Notes: a model not told the origin generated them from the sequence alone. 7,666 nucleotides of DNA from Bacteroidales bacterium (GCA_030600865.1 JAUVUS010000107.1:1-7666), one strand, 5' to 3'. Positions 1 to 6,395 are shown, counted from the stretch's first letter. A program made the numbers and translations.

Positions 1-1563
1 ACCTTCAACTTCATAGTCGCGTGTATTATGATTTATACCTAAATAATCCTCAGCACCAGTCACAAAGTCAATGTCTTTATGACTTAATAATTGCTGTCGA
101 AATGCTTCGTAATTATTAAACAGAGGTCCAACCCTTTGTATATTAATAATATGATCTTTTTTAAAACCCAGTTCAGCATTTCTTAAAAACTTTAATTGTG
201 CAAACACAATCAAACTACCAATAATAAGGCTAATTGAAATAGAAAACTGAACAATAACCAGTACTTTTCTTGTTGTTCCTGATTTAGCTCCACTCTTTAA
301 AGCTCCTTTTAACACTTTTAGAGGTTTAAATGATGAAAGTATAAATGCAGGATAAGCACCGGCTATTAATCCAACAACAAATGCAACACCAATAATAAAT
401 CCAAGTATTTGTAATTCAACTAAAAATGCAGGTGTAATATTTTTTCCTGTAAAGTTATTATAACCGGGAAGCAAAAGCTCAACAATAATTATTGCGATTA
501 ACATAGCTATGAAGCTTTGTACAACAGCTTCTCCTAAGAACTGGAAAATAAGTTTTTTACGTAAACTTCCAAACACCTTTTTCATACCAATCTCTTTTGC
601 CCTTCCGGCCGAACTGGCAGTTGCAAGGTTCATAAAGTTTATACATGCTAAAGCCAAAATGATTACAGCAATAATTGATAAGATATAAACATAAACAATA
701 TTACTATTTGGTCGCATTTCATATACGTGATGCGATTTAAGGTGAATATCTGTTAGTGATTGTAAATATAATGTTACATCAGCATCACGAAAATCGTTAT
801 AATGGTTTTCATAAAATTCCGGGAATCTTTCATTTAATAAATCTGGATCTGTTCCCTCATGTAACAATACATAAGTCCAACAAGGATTCCCTATCCATGA
901 TTGTGGAAACTGCCCATTTCCAAAAAATTGCTTAATTGTATTTAACGATCCCAGAATATCTATTTTAAGATGCGATTGAGTTGGCAAATCTTCAATTACT
1001 CCTGTAATTTCAAAATTAAGACCTTCTTCAACTCGCAAAACTTTTCCAATAGCTGGTTCATCACCAAAATATCTTTTTGCAGTTGATTCAGTTACGACAA
1101 TCGTACCTGGATTATCTAAAGCAGTTTCCGGATTACCTTCAATAAAAGGGAACGAGAAAATATCAAATACAGTTGAATCTGCTAACATAAAATGAGGTTC
1201 GTTAAATCGAATTATCTCATCTTCACTTTTCTGATAATCGAAAAACCATTGACTTCTTAACTGGTTAAAAAACCTAACCTGATTTTCAACTATTCCCGGG
1301 TAATCAAGCACAAGAGTTGGTCCTGCCGGAAAAGATAATGTTGCAGCATCTTCATCAACATCATTACTGTTGTATAATCGATTTACCCGATATATTCTAT
1401 CAGCATTCTCGTGGTAATTATCGTATTTTAATTCGTCATCAAGGTACAATACAATAAAAATAAAACTGGCTAAACCAATGGCGAGTCCCCCAATATTGAT
1501 AATTGAATAATTCCAATATTTAAGGATATTTCTTAATGCAATTTTTAAGTTATGTCTAAACAT
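1..1563 (-). CDS. ABC transporter permease, FtsX/MacB type (N-terminal 521 residues; 3' end outside window)
   Basis: Inner-membrane permease of the large Bacteroidota FtsX/MacB-like family, which works with a separate ATPase; the substrate cannot be deduced. The frame is open without interruption from the ATG at 1563 to the left edge (521 codons). It opens MFRHNLKIALRNILK, the usual start of this family. Visible in order: helix 1 (about residues 18-41); a periplasmic MacB_PCD-like domain (about 45-280); an FtsX-like block with helices at about 286-313, 342-363 and 384-410, including the conserved cytoplasmic loop RAKEIGMKKVFGS; a further helix at about 430-456; then the start of a second periplasmic domain. 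Full-length relatives are, from memory, near 800 residues, so roughly a third is missing beyond the edge. No frameshift or internal stop is seen. The start is supported by the family N-terminus. It is probably expressed from the sigma-54-like promoter at 1595-1611. A remnant of a similar gene lies upstream at 1807-1935. Confidence 0.92.
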   Translation of the reverse strand, partial: MFRHNLKIALRNILKYWNYSIINIGGLAIGLASFIFIVLYLDDELKYDNYHENADRIYRVNRLYNSNDVDEDAATLSFPAGPTLVLDYPGIVENQVRFFNQLRSQWFFDYQKSEDEIIRFNEPHFMLADSTVFDIFSFPFIEGNPETALDNPGTIVVTESTAKRYFGDEPAIGKVLRVEEGLNFEITGVIEDLPTQSHLKIDILGSLNTIKQFFGNGQFPQSWIGNPCWTYVLLHEGTDPDLLNERFPEFYENHYNDFRDADVTLYLQSLTDIHLKSHHVYEMRPNSNIVYVYILSIIAVIILALACINFMNLATASSAGRAKEIGMKKVFGSLRKKLIFQFLGEAVVQSFIAMLIAIIIVELLLPGYNNFTGKNITPAFLVELQILGFIIGVAFVVGLIAGAYPAFILSSFKPLKVLKGALKSGAKSGTTRKVLVIVQFSISISLIIGSLIVFAQLKFLRNAELGFKKDHIINIQRVGPLFNNYEAFRQQLLSHKDIDFVTGAEDYLGINHNTRDYEVEG

Positions 1564-1594
1564 TTTATAGCTATTTTATGGTTTCAGTTTAATT

Positions 1595-1611
1595 ATCAAA
1601 ACACATTCCAA
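1595..1611 (-). promoter_or_regulatory. Candidate sigma-54 (-24/-12) promoter of the permease gene
   Basis: On the minus strand this reads TTGGAATGTGTTTTGAT. Compared with the sigma-54 consensus TTGGCACG-N4-TTGCW it keeps the -24 GG (1609-1608), the -12 TTG (ending at 1597) and the exact spacing between them; the C after TTG is replaced by A, and two bases of the -24 box differ. Transcription would begin near 1585, giving a leader of about 22 nt before the ATG at 1563. Palindromic sites about 100 bp upstream are where a sigma-54 activator would bind. In an A/T-rich region a match like this can arise by chance, so this is a candidate only. Confidence 0.42.
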
Positions 1612-1666
1612 AAGACACATTACATTAATCTACACGTACTTATACAAAATAACTTCTTTAATAAAG

Positions 1667-1691
1667 TGTTCGATTTTGAACATTTATGTTC
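1667..1691. promoter_or_regulatory. Cluster of TGTTC/GAACA half-sites, possible activator binding site
   Basis: Three alternating half-sites are seen: TGTTC (1667-1671), GAACAT (1678-1683) and ATGTTC (1686-1691). The first two form TGTTC-N6-GAACA, a 16-bp dyad; the last two form a perfect 14-bp palindrome, GAACAT-TT-ATGTTC. The cluster lies 56-96 bp upstream of the candidate sigma-54 element and about 100 bp from the expected start of permease transcription, the usual place for an enhancer-binding protein. The protein that might bind is not in the window. Confidence 0.42.
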
Positions 1692-1740
1692 AGTTATGCA
1701 CTATATTAAATATTTACGTGAATAAGATTAAATAATGATT

Positions 1741-1780
1741 TTAGAAAAAGAAAAAGGCTATCTTTAAATAAATAGCCTTT
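1741..1780 (-). terminator. Intrinsic terminator of the degenerated upstream permease gene
   Basis: A 9-bp perfect stem (AAAGGCTAT at 1753-1761 with ATAGCCTTT at 1772-1780) encloses a 10-nt loop. On the minus strand the hairpin is followed by a U-rich run (TTCTTTTTCTAA, positions 1752-1741), as expected for rho-independent termination. On the plus strand no U-run follows, so the orientation is minus. It lies 26 bp beyond the stop codon of the permease remnant at 1807 and so would have ended that gene's transcript. It also insulates the downstream permease gene, which must have its own promoter. Confidence 0.75.
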
Positions 1781-1806
1781 AAGTCATATAGTACTATTAA
1801 ACTGGC

Positions 1807-1935
1807 TTATTCTACCCTCAACGATTCAACTGGATTTGTATTTGCTGCTCTCCAAGCCTGGAAACCTACTGTTATAAATGTTATTGCCACAGTAATTATA
1901 CCTGCAGAAACGAGAGAAGTTTGTATAGTTTCAAT
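1807..1935 (-). pseudogene. C-terminal remnant of a second FtsX/MacB-type permease
   Basis: Read on the minus strand, 43 codons sit between an in-frame TGA (1938-1936) and a TAA (1809-1807). The product ends in SAGIITVAITFITVGF (a membrane helix) followed by QAWRAANTNPVESLRVE. That is the characteristic last helix and A-x-x-NPV-x-SLR-x-E tail of the same permease family as the gene at 1-1563. There is no start codon in frame, and the roughly 750 upstream residues of a normal member are absent. The tail still sits in front of an intrinsic terminator, so it is the preserved 3' end of a lost gene. The sequence turns into the 5' region of the plus-strand gene at 1977 within about 50 bp, so the breakpoint is near 1930-1976. 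Confidence 0.72.
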
Positions 1936-1976
1936 TCAATAATTTTTAGTATTTTCGACTAATAAATAATTGATAC

Positions 1977-2390
1977 ATGAAAAAGCTTTCTTTAATCCTT
2001 TTATTTCTGGGATTAATTTTTTCCCAAATAATAGTCATAAGATTCAATATCAATGAAGGTTTTGAATTCCACAATTACTGGATCAAAATTTTGCCAATTG
2101 CCGATTATGCTGGCAAATCTTCACCAGAACTTTATTTAACATCTACTATTTTAGGATATATTGCCTTTGTAATATTTGCGGTATTAAATACTAACAAAGT
2201 AAAATCGCCTGGTATATTTAAATCAGCATTAATGTTTTCTGCTATAACAATTGTCGTTACTTTTTTTGAGTTCACAAGTATTCTTGAAGATTTAAATTCA
2301 ACATTCCGGGGAAAACATTTCAGAATTGGCTGGCTATTATTTTTCCTCGGATTATGGATTTTTAGTAAAAAATATTTTCTAAAAAAATAA
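1977..2390 (+). CDS. Small four-helix membrane protein of unknown function
   Basis: A 137-residue integral membrane protein that I do not recognise. Predicted helices lie at about residues 4-22, 52-70, 81-100 and 115-131. A more polar segment (23-50) follows helix 1 and the end is basic (KKYFLKK). The first segment resembles an uncleaved signal anchor. Its TAA stop overlaps the ATG of the next gene by one base (TAATG at 2388-2392), so the two are probably cotranscribed and translationally coupled. That suggests a role with the O-antigen ligase-like protein in surface polysaccharide work, but this is only context. The start is the first ATG in the frame, preceded by A/T-rich sequence without a Shine-Dalgarno motif, which is usual in this phylum. 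Confidence 0.75.
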   Translation: MKKLSLILLFLGLIFSQIIVIRFNINEGFEFHNYWIKILPIADYAGKSSPELYLTSTILGYIAFVIFAVLNTNKVKSPGIFKSALMFSAITIVVTFFEFTSILEDLNSTFRGKHFRIGWLLFFLGLWIFSKKYFLKK

Positions 2391-4408
2391 TGGGCAAAAT
2401 GTTATCAATTAAAAGAAATAAAATAATTGAAGACATTTTTATAATTATAATTATTGTAATTATTCCATTAATCTATACCCGAAAAACACCTGACAATCAA
2501 ATTGTTTTAAGATTTGTTTTACTAAGTATTTCTCTTTTCTTTTTTTCTTTACTCATTTATCTTAAATCAATAAAGAATAAGAAGTTACGTGTAAGAAGTT
2601 ATCCATTTTATTTCTTTTTAATAGTAATAACTTATACCATTATTAGCGGAATTGGATTATTTTATACTGTTAATTTAACAGATGGCATCTTCTCCTTTTC
2701 AAAAATTATTTTATTTGGAATTTTAATCATCTTAATGTTTTTAAACTTTGATGATCCAATTTTATTGATTAATAAGTTAACCAAAACATTTACCGTTTTA
2801 GGATTTTTAATAATTATAATTGGTATTTACCAGTTAATTGATTTATCCATATCGGAATCCATAAGTCACAATAATCTATATAAAATCACAGCTACATTTG
2901 GTCATAAAAATATTTTTGCACAAATACTATTATTATGTCTTCCTTTCTCTATTTATGTATTATTTGAACGTAGAATTTTATGGAAACTGGTTAGTGTTTT
3001 TAACATTCTATCGATTGTAATACTACTTACTGTCTTAATGACAAGGTCTGTTTGGGTTGCCGGAGTATTAGCTTTTATTATTACATCTGTTATAGGAATA
3101 TTTACATTTAAGTCTAATTATATTAATATTAAAAAACTGGGTTTATTTATAGTCCCGTTAATCATATTAATATTAGCTACAGCGATTTTATACTCAAAAC
3201 TTGATCAATCATCTGCTTTTAAAAAACAAATAACAAAAACGTTTAAATTTAATTATGGAAGTACCAAAGATCGAATTATACTTTGGGAAAAATCATTAGA
3301 ATTAGCAAAAGAAAAACCACTTTTAGGTCATGGAGTAGGAAGTTGGAAAGTAGATATTTTAAAATACGGAAATCAGAATTTAAAATCGGAAGATAACCTG
3401 ATATTTTACCAACGCCCACATAACGATTTTCTTTGGATTTTATGTGAGCAGGGTATTATAGCCTTAATTTGTTATTTATCAATCTTTTTAATTAGTATTT
3501 ACACTGCAATCAAATTATTAAAAAGCGATATTAAAAAGGAAATAAAAATCTATGTCCTATTAATGATATATGCTTTAGTGAGTTATTTAATTTTCTCATT
3601 TTTCAGTTTCCCAATGGATAGAATTGAGTTTATAGTATTTCTCTCATTTATTTTTGTGTCGTTAATTTCCTTAAGTAATAGTCTTATAATAAATAAGAAA
3701 TCAGTTATACAAACAGATACAAAGTACTTAACAATTATTATCTCTGTTATTTTACTTTTAACAATTTTATTAGGATCAAATCGATTAAATTCGGAAATTC
3801 ATCTTAAAAAAGCTTATCAGGCAAGAGCTAAAAATGATTGGAACACATTAATATCTGAAATTGACAAATCCGATAAAATAGTTTATAAGATAGATCCTTT
3901 TAGCACGCCGCTTTCGTGGTACAGAGGTTTGGCGAACTTTAATCTGGGGAATTATACTGAAGCATGTTCTGATTTTAATGATGCATATATAATAAATCCT
4001 TACCATATTCATGTTTTAAATAATTTAGCAACATGTAAAGGAATAGCGAATGAATATGATTCAGCATTATCATTATATAAACAGGCACTGGAAATCGCCC
4101 CGAATTTTGAAGATGCAATTTATAATATTTGTGGGATATATCAGAAGTTAAATGATATTGACAATGCCATTTCTTACTTGAGAAAAGTAAAAAATCCGAA
4201 AAATAAAGCCCGGTATAACAAAATTATTCTTATCTTAATCAAGCAAAAATTGAATGCTATATATAAAATTAATCAGGAAGAAAAAATCAAAATTTACATT
4301 CATTCAATACTAGAAAATAATAAAGCAATTATAGAAATGTTTCATGATTCAATTAAAAATAATTATTCAATCATGAAACATTTCTATAATTGCTTTATTA
4401 TTTTCTAG
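2390..4408 (+). CDS. O-antigen ligase/polymerase-like (Wzy_C/WaaL) membrane protein with C-terminal TPRs; 3' end rewritten
   Basis: A 672-residue inner-membrane protein of the O-antigen ligase/polymerase superfamily, which joins or polymerises lipid-linked glycans on the periplasmic side. About ten or more hydrophobic segments cover residues 13-465. Family signatures seen: FGHKNIFAQ (170-178), TRSVW (218-222), R295 and W299 in STKDRIILWE, LLGHGVGSW (311-319) and the large periplasmic loop with RPHNDFLW (342-349), then EQGIIA. After the last helix (about 448-463) a soluble part (470-620) carries TPR-like helices (LSWYRGLANFNLGNYTEA; VLNNLATCKGIANEYDSALSLYKQALEIAPN). Ligase and polymerase cannot be told apart by sequence alone. 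It is coupled to the gene at 1977 by TAATG; an alternative ATG at 2399 is less likely. The last 11 residues (MKHFYNCFIIF) and the TAG stop come from a foldback insertion. Without the extra 74 nt the frame would continue to the TAA at 4503, giving 679 residues ending KKQVLINALIENKDSYIN. Confidence 0.85.
   Translation: MGKMLSIKRNKIIEDIFIIIIIVIIPLIYTRKTPDNQIVLRFVLLSISLFFFSLLIYLKSIKNKKLRVRSYPFYFFLIVITYTIISGIGLFYTVNLTDGIFSFSKIILFGILIILMFLNFDDPILLINKLTKTFTVLGFLIIIIGIYQLIDLSISESISHNNLYKITATFGHKNIFAQILLLCLPFSIYVLFERRILWKLVSVFNILSIVILLTVLMTRSVWVAGVLAFIITSVIGIFTFKSNYINIKKLGLFIVPLIILILATAILYSKLDQSSAFKKQITKTFKFNYGSTKDRIILWEKSLELAKEKPLLGHGVGSWKVDILKYGNQNLKSEDNLIFYQRPHNDFLWILCEQGIIALICYLSIFLISIYTAIKLLKSDIKKEIKIYVLLMIYALVSYLIFSFFSFPMDRIEFIVFLSFIFVSLISLSNSLIINKKSVIQTDTKYLTIIISVILLLTILLGSNRLNSEIHLKKAYQARAKNDWNTLISEIDKSDKIVYKIDPFSTPLSWYRGLANFNLGNYTEACSDFNDAYIINPYHIHVLNNLATCKGIANEYDSALSLYKQALEIAPNFEDAIYNICGIYQKLNDIDNAISYLRKVKNPKNKARYNKIILILIKQKLNAIYKINQEEKIKIYIHSILENNKAIIEMFHDSIKNNYSIMKHFYNCFIIF
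4310..4408. repeat. Perfect 40-bp inverted repeat (foldback) at the 3' end of the ligase-like gene
   Basis: Arms 4310-4349 and 4369-4408 are perfectly complementary over 40 bp, with a 19-nt loop (4350-4368). The left arm is coding sequence for ILENNKAIIEMFHD. The right arm is its reverse complement and supplies the last codons and the TAG stop of the present reading frame. The hairpin is followed by AAATG, not by a U-run on either strand, so it is not an intrinsic terminator. Together with the direct repeat it marks a template-switch insertion, not a mobile element: no transposase, target duplication or terminal motif is seen. Confidence 0.95.
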
Positions 4409-4447
4409 AAATGTTTCATGATTCAATTAAAAATAATTATTCAATCA
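4332..4447 (+). repeat. 42-bp direct repeat flanking the inverted copy (offset 74 nt)
   Basis: Positions 4332-4373 and 4406-4447 are identical over 42 nt. The first copy codes for the EMFHDSIKNNYSI region; the second leads in frame into the original C-terminal codons. The arrangement is forward copy, inverted copy, forward copy. Removing one 74-nt unit restores an uninterrupted frame. Since 74 is not a multiple of three, the insertion also shifts the frame relative to the downstream part. Confidence 0.93.
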
Positions 4448-4503
4448 AAAAACAAGTTTTAATAAATGCTCTAATTGAAAATAAAGATTCTTATATAAAT
4501 TAA
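4409..4503 (+). pseudogene. Stranded original 3' end of the ligase-like gene
   Basis: In the frame of the second direct-repeat copy, codons run through NYSI and then KKQVLINALIENKDSYIN to a TAA at 4501-4503. Joining the first copy directly to this stretch (74 nt removed) gives exactly 679 codons plus stop from 2390, with no other change. That is strong internal evidence that this is the ancestral C-terminus. An ATG at 4411 could open a 30-codon frame here, but nothing suggests it is translated on its own. Confidence 0.82.
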
Positions 4504-4517
4504 TGCGGATGCAATAT

Positions 4518-4620
4518 TTAGTGATTCTTAGTGTTCTTGCCTGCTGGCAAGCAGGTTAGTGGCTTGGTGGCGAAAAAATATATTGCCACGAAGACTCTAA
4601 GACACAAAATTTCACAAAGA
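4518..4620. repeat. Intergenic repeat-like element with imperfect inverted arms
   Basis: This fills most of the gap between the ligase-like gene and the secreted-protein gene. Arms 4556-4571 (TTAGTGGCTTGGTGGC) and 4585-4600 (GCCACGAAGACTCTAA) pair at 13 of 16 positions. Further flanking words of the same kind (CTTAGTG at 4528-4534; CTAAGACAC at 4597-4605) extend the symmetry. At 4536-4555 two short alternative hairpins overlap: CTTGCC/GGCAAG and CCTGCT/AGCAGG. From memory, strings such as CCACGAAGACACTAAGACAC recur between genes in many Bacteroidota genomes. The element looks like a short dispersed non-coding repeat. No coding frame is seen and no promoter could be recognised in it. Confidence 0.5.
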
Positions 4621-4663
4621 ACCAAAATATCAAATATCAGAGCCAAAATAAACAATTACAAAA

Positions 4664-6142
4664 ATGAAAAAAGTAATTCCAGTTATAATACTCAGTTTAG
4701 TTTTTAACAATTTAATTTCACAGGAGATTATTAATGTTAACCCCAACAATTCAACACAGGGAGAAAGTATTGATCTTACCATAACAGGTCAGGATGCACA
4801 CTTTATGCAAGCAACAAATACTACTCTTTGGTTTAGCCAGGGAAGCTCAACCATACTTGATCCGATTTATTTTGACGTGCAAAATGACAATAGCATTTTT
4901 GCAAACTTTTCTTTTAGTCTTTTCGACCCAAGCGGAGATTATAATGTTAATGTAAGTAACTCAATTGATGACGATTTAACGTTAGAAAATGGTTTTACAT
5001 TAAATATATATTCAACAGATACATTTCTTGTCTCGGCAGAACCATCTGAAGCTCATCAGAACGAAACGATAGAATTAACAATTTCTGGCTACAACACCAA
5101 TTTTGGGCAAGCTTCAAATACAATTTGGTTTAATCAGGGAAGTAATACTATTTATCCTTATTATCAATATGCAATAAACAACAACGAAATAAGCGCTTCT
5201 TTTTCATTTTATGAATCTCATACGACAGGATTATACGATTTAAATGTTCAGAATTCAATCGACGGCACTCTTTTACTAGAAGATGAATTTACTTTACTAT
5301 CATATCCCAAACTAGTATCGATTACGCCAGATGAAGCATACAAAGGCGATATTATAGAATTAACCATTACAGGCGAAAATACCAGTTTTAATCAAGCCTC
5401 AAATACTGTTTGGTTCTCGCAAGGTAGTGAAACAGCAATTTATCCAGTAAACACAGATGTAGTTAGCGATTCTAAAATAATTGCTGAATTTGCTTTTTTC
5501 AATACTTACGAAACAGGCACTTATGATGTTAATGTTTATAATTATCTAGATAATTACTTATATCTTGAAAATGAATTTTTACTTAATGAGAATCCTACTC
5601 CTCCGCAATTAATCTCAATTAGTCCGGACAAATCTCCCAGAAACCAAAGCATAACATTATCAATATCCGGGCAAAATACAAATTTTAATCAGGCAACGAA
5701 TGTTGTTTGGCTTAATCAGGGAAATTCTACAATCCAAGCTGACACTACTGAAGTAATTACCAGTACTGAAATACAAGCTTATTTTGCATTCAGTACTTCC
5801 GATTCAATTGGTAACTATAATGTAAATGTTTCAAATAATTTTGACGGGGATTTATATCTTGAAAATGGTTTTACACTTGATTACGGAACTTTTATTTCAT
5901 ACAATGAACTAAATAAAATCTTAGTTTTTCCGAACCCTACAAATGGAGATTTCAGAATTGATAATATTCCAAATTTTAACTGTACAATTAACATTATTAA
6001 TATAGACGGGGAAATAATAAAAACCTATCATAACAATAATAATCCCTATGTAAACATATCGCTTTCAAATCTTAAAGGATATTATTTTGTACGAATCAGT
6101 AATAATGATTTTCAGGTAACGCGAAAAATACTGGTATTCTAA
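4664..6142 (+). CDS. Secreted protein with four Ig-like (IPT/TIG-like) repeats and a type IX secretion sorting tail
   Basis: A 492-residue exported protein. Residues 1-20 form a Sec signal peptide (MKK, then a hydrophobic run ending NNLISQ). Four repeats of about 92-98 residues follow (about 22-114, 121-213, 216-307, 315-405). Each has the pattern I-x-P-(E/D/N), (I/S)-x-LTI-(T/S)-G-x-(N/D)-(T/A)-x-F-x-QA-(S/T)-N, (V/T/I)W-(F/L)-x-QG, a (Y/N)-x-(V/L)-NV segment and LEN-x-F-x-L. This resembles IPT/TIG or adhesin-type beta-sandwich domains, but the family is not certain. Residues 418-492 are a type A T9SS C-terminal domain (ILVFPNPTNGDF ... GYYFVRISNN ... KILVF), which directs passage through the outer membrane and usually attachment to the cell surface by polysaccharide. 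No catalytic domain is present, so a structural or adhesive role is likely. The preceding ligase-like gene may reflect surface assembly, but the two genes are separated by 255 bp containing a repeat. Confidence 0.87.
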   Translation: MKKVIPVIILSLVFNNLISQEIINVNPNNSTQGESIDLTITGQDAHFMQATNTTLWFSQGSSTILDPIYFDVQNDNSIFANFSFSLFDPSGDYNVNVSNSIDDDLTLENGFTLNIYSTDTFLVSAEPSEAHQNETIELTISGYNTNFGQASNTIWFNQGSNTIYPYYQYAINNNEISASFSFYESHTTGLYDLNVQNSIDGTLLLEDEFTLLSYPKLVSITPDEAYKGDIIELTITGENTSFNQASNTVWFSQGSETAIYPVNTDVVSDSKIIAEFAFFNTYETGTYDVNVYNYLDNYLYLENEFLLNENPTPPQLISISPDKSPRNQSITLSISGQNTNFNQATNVVWLNQGNSTIQADTTEVITSTEIQAYFAFSTSDSIGNYNVNVSNNFDGDLYLENGFTLDYGTFISYNELNKILVFPNPTNGDFRIDNIPNFNCTINIINIDGEIIKTYHNNNNPYVNISLSNLKGYYFVRISNNDFQVTRKILVF

Positions 6143-6149
6143 AAAGTAA

Positions 6150-6395
6150 AAGCTTATTGATAAAAGGCCAAATGTAAAAAAATGGCTTGGTAATTTTTTA
6201 TTAAAAATTGAAAAAGATAGCGTTTACCAAGTTTTAAACGACTTTCTTAAAACCAAAGGCTTTTATATCTCAGGTTTTGAAACCGAAAAGCATGGTTTTG
6301 TTACAAAAGAAAATTTGCAAAAAGCAGGCTTCACTGGCAACAAAATTGTTTCAATGCCATTTATAGTGTGGGTAACATTAAATCAGTCAAATTAA
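6150..6395 (+). pseudogene. Start-less gene remnant (81 codons), family not recognised
   Basis: An open frame begins right after an in-frame TAA (6147-6149) and runs 81 codons to a TAA at 6393-6395. It has clear coding character (KKWLGNFLLKIEKDSVYQVL near its start; TKENLQKAGFTGNKIVSMPF near its end) but no ATG before 6354. It therefore looks like the C-terminal part of a gene whose 5' portion was lost; the secreted-protein gene ends only 7 bp upstream. I do not recognise the family. The KAGFTGNKIVSMPFIVWV ending recalls the last strands of some class I methyltransferases, but that is weak. It ends 16 bp before the converging asnA gene. Confidence 0.55.

Noticed and set aside
1920..1957. A Bacteroidota-type promoter (TTTG at 1920-1923, TATTTTCG at 1950-1957) for the gene at 1977
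   Set aside because: The -7 box has a mismatch in TTTG and the 26-nt spacing is longer than the usual 17-23 nt; in such A/T-rich DNA this is too weak to list.
2399..2401. An alternative start for the ligase-like gene at the second ATG
   Set aside because: The first ATG at 2390 forms the TAATG coupling with the preceding gene; neither site has a Shine-Dalgarno motif to decide otherwise.
4310..4408. The 40-bp hairpin as an intrinsic terminator of the ligase-like gene
   Set aside because: No U-run follows on either strand: AAATGTTTC comes after it on the plus strand and TATTGAATG on the minus strand. Its origin as a foldback copy of coding sequence explains it fully.
4310..4447. A MITE, insertion sequence or CRISPR-like repeat
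   Set aside because: The repeated units are copies of the gene's own coding sequence, with no terminal motif, target duplication, spacer series or transposase.
4411..4503. A separate 30-codon gene beginning at the ATG at 4411
   Set aside because: Its product is exactly the displaced C-terminus of the ligase-like protein, and the ATG is an internal Met codon duplicated by the insertion.
6354..6395. A short gene starting at the ATG at 6354
   Set aside because: It would give only 13 residues and is the end of a longer coding-like frame lacking its start.
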